This document shows positions 35,455 through 43,521 of a stretch of 64,000 nucleotides of DNA, one piece after another. This DNA comes from Hymenobacter mucosus (lineage in GTDB: Bacteria; Bacteroidota; Bacteroidia; Cytophagales; Hymenobacteraceae). The stretch is from NCBI RefSeq assembly GCF_900188255.1, contig NZ_FZNS01000004.1, positions 372,001-436,000 of the forward strand. Direction: 5' to 3'. Below the pieces are notes generated by a model. The model ran no database searches, was not told the DNA's origin, and saw only the letters and a list, made by a program, of their open reading frames with translations. A program made the translations under genes and the position numbers. Position 1 is the first letter of the stretch. Every line of letters starts with the position of its first letter.

Positions 35455-36429
35455 ATGACATCGACGCCTGATTCTCCACTCCGCATCATCTTTATGGGTA
35501 CGCCCGAGTTTGCCGTGCCTACGCTCAACGCTCTCACGACTTGGCCGGGTTGCGAGGTAGTAGCTGTGCTTACCGCTCCTGACAAACCAGCTGGACGCGG
35601 CCGGCAACTACAAGAATCGGCAGTGAAGCAGGCAGCAGTGCAGCACGGCTTGCCCGTGCTACAGCCGACGAACTTAAAGGATCCTGCCTTTCAGGAAGAG
35701 CTCCGTAGCTACGCCGCCGACTTACAAGTGGTGGTAGCCTTCCGAATGCTACCCGAGACCGTGTGGAACATGCCGCGCTTAGGGTCCATTAATATTCATG
35801 CGTCGTTGCTACCGCAGTACCGCGGCGCGGCTCCTATCAACTGGGCACTCATGCACGGCGATACGCAAACGGGTGTGACCAGCTTCTTCCTGCAGCACGA
35901 AATCGATACTGGGAATCTGATCTATCAAGACACGGTAGCTATTGCGCCAGAAGATGATTTTGGCTCGCTCTATGAAAAGCTGAAAGTCGCAGGCGCGGCC
36001 CTTGCTTTGCGCTCCGTGCAAGCTATTGCGGCCGGCAACGCCCCCAGCATTCCGCAGCCGCAGCTACCAGAGCTACGCTCAGCGCCAAAGCTTCAGAAAG
36101 AAACCGGTCGGTTGGACTTCCAGCAGTCGGCGCCGACGCTAGCCAATGTAGTGAGGGGCCTTTCACCTATTCCCACCGCCTTCACCCAACTACCCGACGG
36201 CCGCACGCTCAAGATCTTTAAAGCGCAACCCTTCGATGATGAGGATGCCAGCGGCCCCGATGCTACTGCGCCTGGCACTTGGCATACCGACGGCCGCAGC
36301 TACCTACGGGTGCAAACGGGCGACGGCCTCCTTGACTTGCTTGACGTACAACTAGAGGGTAAGAAGCGGATGGCTATACTGGACTTCTTGCGAGGTTTCA
36401 ATACTAGTTCACTGGTGGCTCCGCAGTAA
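35455..36429 (+). CDS. fmt: Methionyl-tRNA formyltransferase Fmt
   Basis: 324 residues. Formylates initiator Met-tRNA with 10-formyl-tetrahydrofolate. Family motifs are clear: RIIFMGTPEFAVPTLNAL, VLTAPDKPAGRGRQLQESAVK, and the catalytic segment INIHASLLPQYRGAAPINWALMHGDTQTGVTSFFL with Asn, His and the downstream Asp of the formyl-transfer site. The C-terminal domain ends with GTWHTDGRSYLRVQTGDGLLDLLDVQLEGKKRM. It is followed 53 bases later by folA on the same strand, which provides the reduced folate pool, so co-function is plausible. The start is fixed by the adjacent -7 box and by the N-terminal motif. Confidence 0.96.
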   Translation: MTSTPDSPLRIIFMGTPEFAVPTLNALTTWPGCEVVAVLTAPDKPAGRGRQLQESAVKQAAVQHGLPVLQPTNLKDPAFQEELRSYAADLQVVVAFRMLPETVWNMPRLGSINIHASLLPQYRGAAPINWALMHGDTQTGVTSFFLQHEIDTGNLIYQDTVAIAPEDDFGSLYEKLKVAGAALALRSVQAIAAGNAPSIPQPQLPELRSAPKLQKETGRLDFQQSAPTLANVVRGLSPIPTAFTQLPDGRTLKIFKAQPFDDEDASGPDATAPGTWHTDGRSYLRVQTGDGLLDLLDVQLEGKKRMAILDFLRGFNTSSLVAPQ

Positions 36430-36482
36430 TAGCCCGCGGCCTTTCAGGGCCTGCTTCCACCATTTACCTTTTGCAGTAGCAC

Positions 36483-36968
36483 ATGACCGCCTTAGTAGTA
36501 GCCGTAGCCGATAATGGCGTCATTGGGGGCGAAAACCGCCTGCTTTGGCACCTGCCACTTGATTTACAACACTTTAAACAGCTCACCCAGGGCCACCCCA
36601 TTGTGATGGGCCGACGCACGTTTGAGAGCATCGGCCGCCCCCTTCCCAACCGCACCAATATTGTGGTCACGCGCCAGTTAGATTGGCAAGCCGAGGGGTG
36701 CCAGGTAGCTCATTCAGTGCCACAAGCCTTAGAAATGGCTCGGGCAGTAAACGAAGATGTCATGGTAATTGGGGGCGGTGAAGTCTATCGTCAAGCCCTT
36801 CCTGCCGCCGACACAGTATACCTCACGGAGGTACACTACGCCTTCGAAGGCGATGTGGTCTTTCCTGACCTCAACCCTTTGGAGTGGCGTGAGGAAACCC
36901 GGGAGCGACACGAGCCCGACGCGAAACATGCATATGCATTTAGCTTCGTAACCCTCCGTCGGCGGTAA
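36483..36968 (+). CDS. folA: Dihydrofolate reductase FolA
   Basis: 161 residues, the normal length. Reduces dihydrofolate to tetrahydrofolate with NADPH. Signatures: VAVADNGVIGGENRLLWHLPLDLQHFKQLTQGHPIVMGRRTFESIG (folate and NADPH sites), RTNIVVTR, MVIGGGEVYRQALPAADTVYLTEVHYAFEGDVVFP. The Asp that protonates folate (E. coli Asp27 position) is present in PLDLQHF. It follows fmt on the same strand, 53 bases apart; a TTACCTTTTG stretch just upstream could add a separate promoter. It ends at a 19-bp bidirectional terminator shared with the PorU2-like gene. Confidence 0.96.
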   Translation: MTALVVAVADNGVIGGENRLLWHLPLDLQHFKQLTQGHPIVMGRRTFESIGRPLPNRTNIVVTRQLDWQAEGCQVAHSVPQALEMARAVNEDVMVIGGGEVYRQALPAADTVYLTEVHYAFEGDVVFPDLNPLEWREETRERHEPDAKHAYAFSFVTLRRR

Positions 36969-37003
36969 GCTACTTCCTGAGCTTACTCTAGCCTTGAAGC
37001 CGT

Positions 37004-37049
37004 AAAAGCAAGAGTCCCGACCATGTACACGGTCGGGACTCTTGCTTTT
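37004..37049. terminator. Bidirectional terminator, 19-bp stem
   Basis: AAAAGCAAGAGTCCCGACC pairs perfectly with its complement at 37031-37049 around an 8-nt loop; T runs on both strands, between folA and the convergent PorU2-like gene. Confidence 0.9.
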
Positions 37050-37072
37050 TTGCATGACTATCTAACGCCGGA

Positions 37073-40000
37073 CTAGCGCAGCAAAACGAGTTTGCCCCAG
37101 CCCTTTTTAAAGGCTTTGTCGCCGGCTGTGTCTCGGTGCTTAAAGGTCCCCTCGGCATCATCGAGTATCACACGATACAGATACGTGCCATTGGCCAGCC
37201 GGTCACCGTACGTATCGGTACCATCCCAGGCGTAATCGGTGATATTGTTACCAATCCGGAGGTTACCTAGCTCGCTCATCATTATTTCGCGCACTACCCG
37301 CCCCGTCAGCGTCATAATCTGGATTTTCATGTTACGCGGCAGCTCATTGCCCGTCAGCGTAAACACAAATTTTGCTTTGCTGGTAATGGGGTTCGGGTAC
37401 GGATATACGTTGGTGATACCACTTTCACTGATGACCTCGAAGGTAATGCGGTAGGGCTCAGCACCCGCCAAATTGCCAGCACCATCTTTGCCCTGCACTT
37501 CCAGTACGTATACCCCATCGGCCAGCTTTGTGTCCTTACCGAGCTGAATTTCTAACCGCGCCACGCCCTGGGCCGAGTCGGCCGCAAATACTACATTTGC
37601 TGCGTTCAAGTTAAGGGCCGTGGTAGTAGTAGAATTGGGAGACGACAGGAACAGAGAGAAAGCCGTGCGGTCCTTGATAGGACGCAGCCGGTCCTGGTCG
37701 CGCAACTGCACCGTAATTAGCGGCTGAGCCGACACGATATCACCGTTGAGGAGGTGACGGCCATCGAAAGCTACGTCAAGCACTGGAGGCGTATCTTGGC
37801 TTGCTACCTGGAAGGGCGGGAGTGCTTGCTCGTTGTTGAAGTAGTACAACTCAGGCTGGCGACGGGGGTTCAGCACCACTTGGCCCGACAGAGTGCCCGA
37901 CAGGTCACGCACGTCTAGCTCTACTTGGTAGGTGCGCTGGGAGTGTGCAGCCAGCGCCGGCCCGGTGAGGTTATAATACTTTTCGCGCGGCGTGGTAGTA
38001 CTGTTGTCTGTGCGCACTACGATGTACGCTTTGAGCGGCGCCTTAAAAGCAAAGTCAGCTACGTTTTGGAATGTAACGGGTACCGTAATCTTACCTGTTT
38101 GCTGAGCTTGCTGCCGCAGTGTGGCGGCCGTGAGAGGCGTAGCAGAAGGCCGTACCACTCCTTCGGGCACTCCTTCGTACGTAACGAGCCACTGCTCTAG
38201 TTGAGGTGCTGGGCTGCTACCTGTACCACGCACTATGGCTCGCAGCTCCAAATACGGATACTGCTTAGCCGATATAGTGCTCAGGCTTAGGGCACGGCTG
38301 GTTACAGACGGATTCAGCACTACCGAGTTACCTAGGGTATCAATACCAGTGAGTTGCAGGGTATAGCTGCCCGAGGAGCCAGCGCGAATTGTATGGTAAA
38401 GTGTTTCCCACTGCACCGCAGGCCCGATGCGCGTAGAGGTAATGTTGCCTTGCTGGCTACCAGCATCAAATGACCATTTGCCTCCAGGGGCGGCCACTGA
38501 TACACCGGCCTGTTCATCACGCAAAAACTGTCCTACGTGGCTTTGCGACCATCCCCCTGTTGTGCGGCCATTGAGTACACGGAAAGAACTCGTTGCCCAA
38601 TCAGCACTTTCACCCGTTTGCGGGGCCGCTAGCTTTACGCGCCAGTACCACACTACGCTATCTGGGTTGGCTACTACAGGCAACGTTACGGACCACTCTG
38701 GTACCATTACAGCGTTTACTGTGGTACGGCGCACTAAGTCACTCGTAAACGTCTGGACCGTGTCTAGCTCAAATGCGTATTCGCGGCTGGTAGTGGTAGC
38801 AATATTGTTTTGTCCGACTAGGCGGACGGACGTGGTACCCACAATACCGAATTCGGGGGGGCTCAGTGTCGTTACGCCGCCCTGTAAGAAGGTGTAGGTG
38901 ATGGTGCCTTGGTTGTTCGTCTCATCCAGCTCATCAATCACATTATTGGGGTCCAGGTCTACTACAAATGTGTTGAGGCCACTGACATCCCCTAGGTTCA
39001 GATTGTTGAGGGAGATAATATAGGTCGTGTCGCGGCGGGCTTGCCGTACCGATACCAACGTGGGGAAGGTCTGAGAACCAATACGGCGCGTCACCCGAAC
39101 CTGTAGCTGACCAGTTGTGGTCCGACCGGGGTTACGCACCGTCACGCGCAGGTCAACAGCAGCTGCGTTCAGCGGAATGTTAGTGGGTAGGAGTAAGGAG
39201 GCGTTGTTAGTTTGGAAGTCAGGCTTCAACGGCGCAAACAGACGGAAAGCGGGGTCACCTTGCCATACTGTGTTCATAAGGGTTGCTACTGCTGCCTGCG
39301 AACTAGCGTAACTGGGCTGCAGACGGCGAGACACTTCGTTTTGCACAGCAGCTACTGGCTTGCCATACCACTCTGGGTCGTTGAATAGTAGCGTGTACAT
39401 CTGCGTATGCATCTCGTGCAAATCCTCCGGGAAGCCAAAGCTCGACTCGGACAGGAAACCTAGAAAACCTTTATCAGGAGCCAGAATAAAACGCTCACCA
39501 AAGGAGCGAATTGCTCGGAAGGCGTTACCAGCAGCGCATCCACTTACATACATCATTGGGTATTTGCCTTTGTTGGCATACCCGCTAGAAGCTACATCTA
39601 TTCTGGCTAAGTCGAAGTCAAGTCGTTCCGGGTCACCATGACCAAAATAGGAGATAATAGATACTCCACTATTCAACTCTGCCGCAATATTCAATGGATG
39701 AGGAGTGCCAGTCCCTGGATAGTCGGAGCGCCGGTAAGTTCGTACTGCATTAGCCGCAAATGGTGGACGACGAATAATTGCACTATACTCATCCACTTTG
39801 GCATTAAAGTCTCGATAGTCCAATGTGTCTTGACCACCCGCCATGTGTATAGCATTTCGACGCCATGACTCCAACCCGCCAGCTTCGTGTTCAATTATCT
39901 TGTTGAGGTAGGCCATCACCTCCAAAGAGTTCTTCGCCACCACCCGACCCGTAGCCATTTGAGCTACGTAGTTATTATTTTGCCAGTTGGCAGTGAAGAA

Positions 40001-41623
40001 GATATCTGACGCGCCACGGGTGCTCATTGGCACCAGATCTAGAGAAGATGCTGTATCTGTGGCGGTAATCCGGCAGCGGCTGTACTGCTTTGGATTATGA
40101 CGATGGTAGGTGCCACAATCATACTCGCCAATAACTAACCCTTTACCAAGCAAGAACAACGATTTCTCCCGCGTGCTACCAGCTAGCATCCATTGGGCAA
40201 ACTGCCGGATGGCTAGCGGAGACTTTTCTCCATAATGAAATTGGTCATACAGCTGATCAGAAGTTACAACCAGGGTATCGTACCGGCCGCCAGTCGTTGA
40301 GGCCCGGTAGTCAGCATATGCCCGCACAGGATTCGCCACATTACCGACTGGCTTCATCAGCAGTTTGTGCGATACAATCAGGTAGTTGTGTGCAGAGGGA
40401 GTAATCTGCCGGAACTGAACCCGGCGCGCAACTCCAGGCACCAAAGGTGTGGCGGCATCGGCTAGCAGCAGGGCACGAGTGCGGCCGTTAGCGTTTGGAA
40501 ACACATAGCTACGCTGCTGTCCAATGCCTGCTGTACCTTCTATACGTTGTACTGCGTACGGATCCGTAATGTCATACCCGCGCACTGTAGCTGGCAAGCT
40601 ATCAAGCTGGTAGTATGCTGATCCTGCTTGGGTAGAATCGTTAGCAAAATAAAGACGAGAAGTACCAGCAAACCACCGATTGGTTTGTGGATATACCAAC
40701 CGTACATACCCTAACCGAATTAGTGGAGCAGGGTTAGGATTACCAGTAACAGGATTAAGGGCAACCCGAATACGAGCAGTGCCGCCCGTAATTTCGTTGC
40801 GCTGTAATATATAACGTCCTTTTACCTTCCCTACCCCGGCAATCTGGAACGTACCTAGCTGCCTTTGCGCACCCGATGCGTTTAGCGCGTAAACTACGCC
40901 CGCATGTGTGGCCGTGGTAGCCCCTGCTATTAGTAGCTCTACTTGGGGTTCCTGCCCCTGTGCTGCTACCGATTGCACCAGGTTCACTGGGAAATCTCGC
41001 GAGCTATTAGGACTAATGTGCGCGCTTAAAAAGCCTTCGTTAGGCTCAGCCCACGGCTGAAATACGAAGGCACTCAGCTGAATATCGGTGTACCATTCCC
41101 CTAACACGCGCATTTCCGGTTTCATCCGGATGGCGTGGGGAGTACCAGTACCCGCTAGGTTAGAAGCCGCCATGCGCCGACCATTATCGGTAGCCGACCA
41201 GGTTAGGAAATAAGAAGCGGTATCGGTATACAAGCTATAGAACGGGTGTGCTTGGTCGGTAGCATTTTTGTACATGCCCCGGTCAAGCAGCCCATCATTA
41301 CGTTGACCGATAAACTCAATGAAGGTAGTGGCATCTAACGACGTCTGATTGCCCCCTACGTGGATAGCTACCTCCCTCCCCCGACGCCACAACTGTAGGC
41401 GCTGTGGATTCACCCCGCTTATGCCCGCGCGAGTGAGATACTGGTAATCAAGGCGATATAGGCCATCCTGCGCCAATTTAATCTTGTAGTACTGCTGGCT
41501 GGGCACAATCCATTCGTTGCCGTACGGGCCTGATTGCGCCCGCGCAAGGCCGCTCCACAGCAATACGACCAGCAATAGCCAACGGTAGCGTAGTTGGGTT
41601 AACAGAGTGTAGGGTTGTTTCAT
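37073..41623 (-). CDS. PorU2-like C25-family peptidase of the type IX secretion system
   Basis: 1,516 residues with a signal peptide (YRWLLLVVLLWSGLARAQ). N-terminal PorU-like domain: YYKIKLAQDGLYRLDYQYLTRAGI, LQLWRRGREVAIHVGG, TFIEFIGQRNDGLLD. The gingipain-type C25 catalytic domain carries SYFGHGDPERLD (His662) and YVSGCAAGNAF (Cys696), the expected His/Cys pair. C-terminally there are Ig-like modules and a FlgD-like end: YPYPNPITSKAKFVFTLTGNELPRNMKI, DYAWDGTDTYGDRLANGTYLYRV. PorU cleaves C-terminal signals of T9SS cargo at the outer membrane; PorU2 is a longer relative common in this group. It is the likely sortase or processing enzyme for cargo such as the proteins at 15-22 kb and 52-56 kb (inference). 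It lies just downstream of a PorV/PorQ-family gene on the same strand. Confidence 0.85.
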   Translation of the reverse strand: MKQPYTLLTQLRYRWLLLVVLLWSGLARAQSGPYGNEWIVPSQQYYKIKLAQDGLYRLDYQYLTRAGISGVNPQRLQLWRRGREVAIHVGGNQTSLDATTFIEFIGQRNDGLLDRGMYKNATDQAHPFYSLYTDTASYFLTWSATDNGRRMAASNLAGTGTPHAIRMKPEMRVLGEWYTDIQLSAFVFQPWAEPNEGFLSAHISPNSSRDFPVNLVQSVAAQGQEPQVELLIAGATTATHAGVVYALNASGAQRQLGTFQIAGVGKVKGRYILQRNEITGGTARIRVALNPVTGNPNPAPLIRLGYVRLVYPQTNRWFAGTSRLYFANDSTQAGSAYYQLDSLPATVRGYDITDPYAVQRIEGTAGIGQQRSYVFPNANGRTRALLLADAATPLVPGVARRVQFRQITPSAHNYLIVSHKLLMKPVGNVANPVRAYADYRASTTGGRYDTLVVTSDQLYDQFHYGEKSPLAIRQFAQWMLAGSTREKSLFLLGKGLVIGEYDCGTYHRHNPKQYSRCRITATDTASSLDLVPMSTRGASDIFFTANWQNNNYVAQMATGRVVAKNSLEVMAYLNKIIEHEAGGLESWRRNAIHMAGGQDTLDYRDFNAKVDEYSAIIRRPPFAANAVRTYRRSDYPGTGTPHPLNIAAELNSGVSIISYFGHGDPERLDFDLARIDVASSGYANKGKYPMMYVSGCAAGNAFRAIRSFGERFILAPDKGFLGFLSESSFGFPEDLHEMHTQMYTLLFNDPEWYGKPVAAVQNEVSRRLQPSYASSQAAVATLMNTVWQGDPAFRLFAPLKPDFQTNNASLLLPTNIPLNAAAVDLRVTVRNPGRTTTGQLQVRVTRRIGSQTFPTLVSVRQARRDTTYIISLNNLNLGDVSGLNTFVVDLDPNNVIDELDETNNQGTITYTFLQGGVTTLSPPEFGIVGTTSVRLVGQNNIATTTSREYAFELDTVQTFTSDLVRRTTVNAVMVPEWSVTLPVVANPDSVVWYWRVKLAAPQTGESADWATSSFRVLNGRTTGGWSQSHVGQFLRDEQAGVSVAAPGGKWSFDAGSQQGNITSTRIGPAVQWETLYHTIRAGSSGSYTLQLTGIDTLGNSVVLNPSVTSRALSLSTISAKQYPYLELRAIVRGTGSSPAPQLEQWLVTYEGVPEGVVRPSATPLTAATLRQQAQQTGKITVPVTFQNVADFAFKAPLKAYIVVRTDNSTTTPREKYYNLTGPALAAHSQRTYQVELDVRDLSGTLSGQVVLNPRRQPELYYFNNEQALPPFQVASQDTPPVLDVAFDGRHLLNGDIVSAQPLITVQLRDQDRLRPIKDRTAFSLFLSSPNSTTTTALNLNAANVVFAADSAQGVARLEIQLGKDTKLADGVYVLEVQGKDGAGNLAGAEPYRITFEVISESGITNVYPYPNPITSKAKFVFTLTGNELPRNMKIQIMTLTGRVVREIMMSELGNLRIGNNITDYAWDGTDTYGDRLANGTYLYRVILDDAEGTFKHRDTAGDKAFKKGWGKLVLLR

Positions 41624-41700
41624 ATCGTACTATCGACGAGGTAAAAGCCCCTCTAGCCGCCAGCCTTGCTCTAGACTGACCCTAGGAGTTTACCAATCAG

Positions 41701-42798
41701 TTATTTAAATCCGTAGCCTAGCGAAACAATAATGGAATTGGTCTGGGAGCGTTGGCCTAATTTCTCTACTGCCAGACGCGAAAGGGCCATATCTACGCGC
41801 AAACCGCTTAGTGCTACCCCCACTCCTAGGCTGGGCTGGGCCTTCCACTCTTCCTTGCCCGTGAAGGACTGAATCTGCTGCACGTTGCCGATACCACCCC
41901 GCAGGTATACAAGTTGTTTGTAACCAATTTCAACCCCTGCGCGAGGATCTAAGCTTACTACCTTCGAGGAAACCAGAGTATTGCGCTGACCATCGGTGTT
42001 TATTTCCAGGTCTACGGCGCCAAGCACAGTAAACTCGCCGGGCAATTGTACCTGCCGAGCAACCCCCAACACAAAGAGTGGCAGCGTAATCTCGGCGCTA
42101 CTAGTTGAGATGGTGTCCACAAGTGATGCTGACCCGCGCAGTTTTTCGGCATCCACTGACCACACGTTGTAGGTGGTTGTAATGTCACGGGCCATCAAGC
42201 CCAAGCGCCACTTGTTGCGGGTATATTGTACCCCAGCATCTACCCCAAATCCCCAGGCATTGGCGAAGTCGCCGATGTTGCGGTAGATGATCTTCGCGTT
42301 GGCTCCCACCTGCAGGCCCTCAATGTTGGCAATCTTGCGCGAATAGGATAGCAATACGGCGTAATCCGCTACTGAGAAGTAGCGGATACGCGTGTAGTCA
42401 ACGTACCCATACTCATTATACAAGTCGCGCGTGTCGGCAATATCGTCCACACCCAAACGGAGCAGACTCACACCAATGGCGCTTTTATCGTCTAGCGGGG
42501 TAGAAAATGCTGCGTAGTCATTTTTTACGATGCCCGAGAACAGCTCAGAGTGCATCAGCACCGCGTCGTATTTATGCTTTTGGCCTACTAAGCCTGCGGG
42601 GTTCCAATAGCCAGCCGTGGCATCATCGGCTAAGCTCACTTGGACTTTACCCATCCCTAAGGCCCGGCCCCCTACCCCGACGTTGAGAAATTCATTGCTG
42701 TATTTGGGAGTTTTATCCTGGGCGAGAACTGGAGAAAGAACGCCCATACTCAAGCCAATACCCACAGCTAGGGCAGCACAACGAGTAAAGTGGTGCAT
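41701..42798 (-). CDS. PorV/PorQ-family outer-membrane beta-barrel protein
   Basis: 365 residues with a signal peptide (CAALAVGIGLSMGVLSPVLAQ). The mature start YSNEFLNVGVGGRALGMGKVQVSLADDATAGYWNPAGL is the typical PorV/PorQ family opening (ARALGMGGAxVAxxxDxxAxYWNPAGL), a FadL-related beta-barrel. Alternating hydrophobic beta strands continue to the aromatic C-terminal IIVSLGYGFK. In T9SS, PorV shuttles cargo from the translocon to the PorU sortase. The gene is 77 bases upstream of the PorU2-like gene on the same strand, a layout that supports a paired function. Whether it is PorV itself or a paralogue dedicated to PorU2 cannot be told here. Confidence 0.85.
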   Translation of the reverse strand: MHHFTRCAALAVGIGLSMGVLSPVLAQDKTPKYSNEFLNVGVGGRALGMGKVQVSLADDATAGYWNPAGLVGQKHKYDAVLMHSELFSGIVKNDYAAFSTPLDDKSAIGVSLLRLGVDDIADTRDLYNEYGYVDYTRIRYFSVADYAVLLSYSRKIANIEGLQVGANAKIIYRNIGDFANAWGFGVDAGVQYTRNKWRLGLMARDITTTYNVWSVDAEKLRGSASLVDTISTSSAEITLPLFVLGVARQVQLPGEFTVLGAVDLEINTDGQRNTLVSSKVVSLDPRAGVEIGYKQLVYLRGGIGNVQQIQSFTGKEEWKAQPSLGVGVALSGLRVDMALSRLAVEKLGQRSQTNSIIVSLGYGFK

Positions 42799-43107
42799 AG
42801 AAGTTAGAACAAATAATTCCGACGTGACATGATAAACCGCAGCAGGAACGCAAGATACATATTTATAGTGCGGGCTTCTGAAAACAAAGCTCTACCACAC
42901 GCATAAATCGTGCTGAATCAGCGGATAAGGCTTATTCAGGTTGCAGGCCAGTAATGCTGCATCTGGCCTAAGTACCAAATCGATTCCTTTTTGGTCATGA
43001 AAATCAATTCGAGAAACGCAACCAAAATTTATTTCTACTAGTACCTTGTTTTACATAGTACCTTTAGTTACCTTTGACTCATTCTTCACCGATATCTGCC
43101 TCAGCCC
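42799..43107. other. 309-base divergent intergenic region
   Basis: Contains the PadR operon promoter with repeated AGTACCTT-like sites at 43040-43076. I find no other gene. Confidence 0.6.
43040..43076 (+). promoter_or_regulatory. PadR operon promoter with overlapping direct repeats
   Basis: A CTTG at 43045, a 20-nt spacer and TACCTTTG at 43069-43076 form a promoter with one mismatch in -33. AGTACCTT occurs at 43040 and 43057, and AGTTACCTT at 43066, so repeats overlap both boxes and the spacer; a candidate autorepression site. Confidence 0.5.
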
Positions 43108-43473
43108 ATGAAAGTCGAGAACACCCAAGTGCAGATGCGGAAGGGCATCCTGGAGTTCTGCATTCTGGAAATCATTGCCCGCGGGGAGGTTTATGCGTCG
43201 GACATGCTCGAAGAGCTTACTTCCGCCCGCATGATTGTGGTGGAAGGCACGCTCTACCCGCTGCTGACTCGCCTCAAGAACGCCGCCCTGCTGGACTACA
43301 CCTGGAAAGAATCTACCAGTGGCCCGCCCCGCAAGTACTACACCCTCACCGCAGCCGGCCAAGAGTTCCTGCACCAGCTGCGACTTACCTGGGAGGAAGT
43401 ACAAGACTCCATTCGCATTATCCGCCAGAAGCCTCACTCCAATGGTAGCGCGCCCGCGGTAGTTCAGCTGTAA
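43108..43473 (+). CDS. PadR-family transcriptional repressor
   Basis: 121 residues. The winged-helix domain is clear: MRKGILEFCILEIIARGEVYASDMLEEL, then VVEGTLYPLLTRLKNAALLDYTW and PRKYYTLTAAGQEFL, matching the PadR pattern (xxGTLYPxLxRLExxGLL...RKYYxLTxxG). A short C-terminal helix (LRLTWEEVQDSIRIIRQK) fits the dimerisation helix of PadR subfamily 2. It precedes the PspC/DUF2807 gene by 48 bases on the same strand. PadR-PspC-DUF2807 clusters are a recurring arrangement in Bacteroidota (family knowledge), where the regulator likely represses its own operon. A promoter with repeated half-site-like sequences lies just upstream. Confidence 0.92.
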   Translation: MKVENTQVQMRKGILEFCILEIIARGEVYASDMLEELTSARMIVVEGTLYPLLTRLKNAALLDYTWKESTSGPPRKYYTLTAAGQEFLHQLRLTWEEVQDSIRIIRQKPHSNGSAPAVVQL

Positions 43474-43521
43474 GCTGACCCGCCCGCTTCCTAGTTTTTC
43501 CCGAATAGTTGCAGCACTGAG

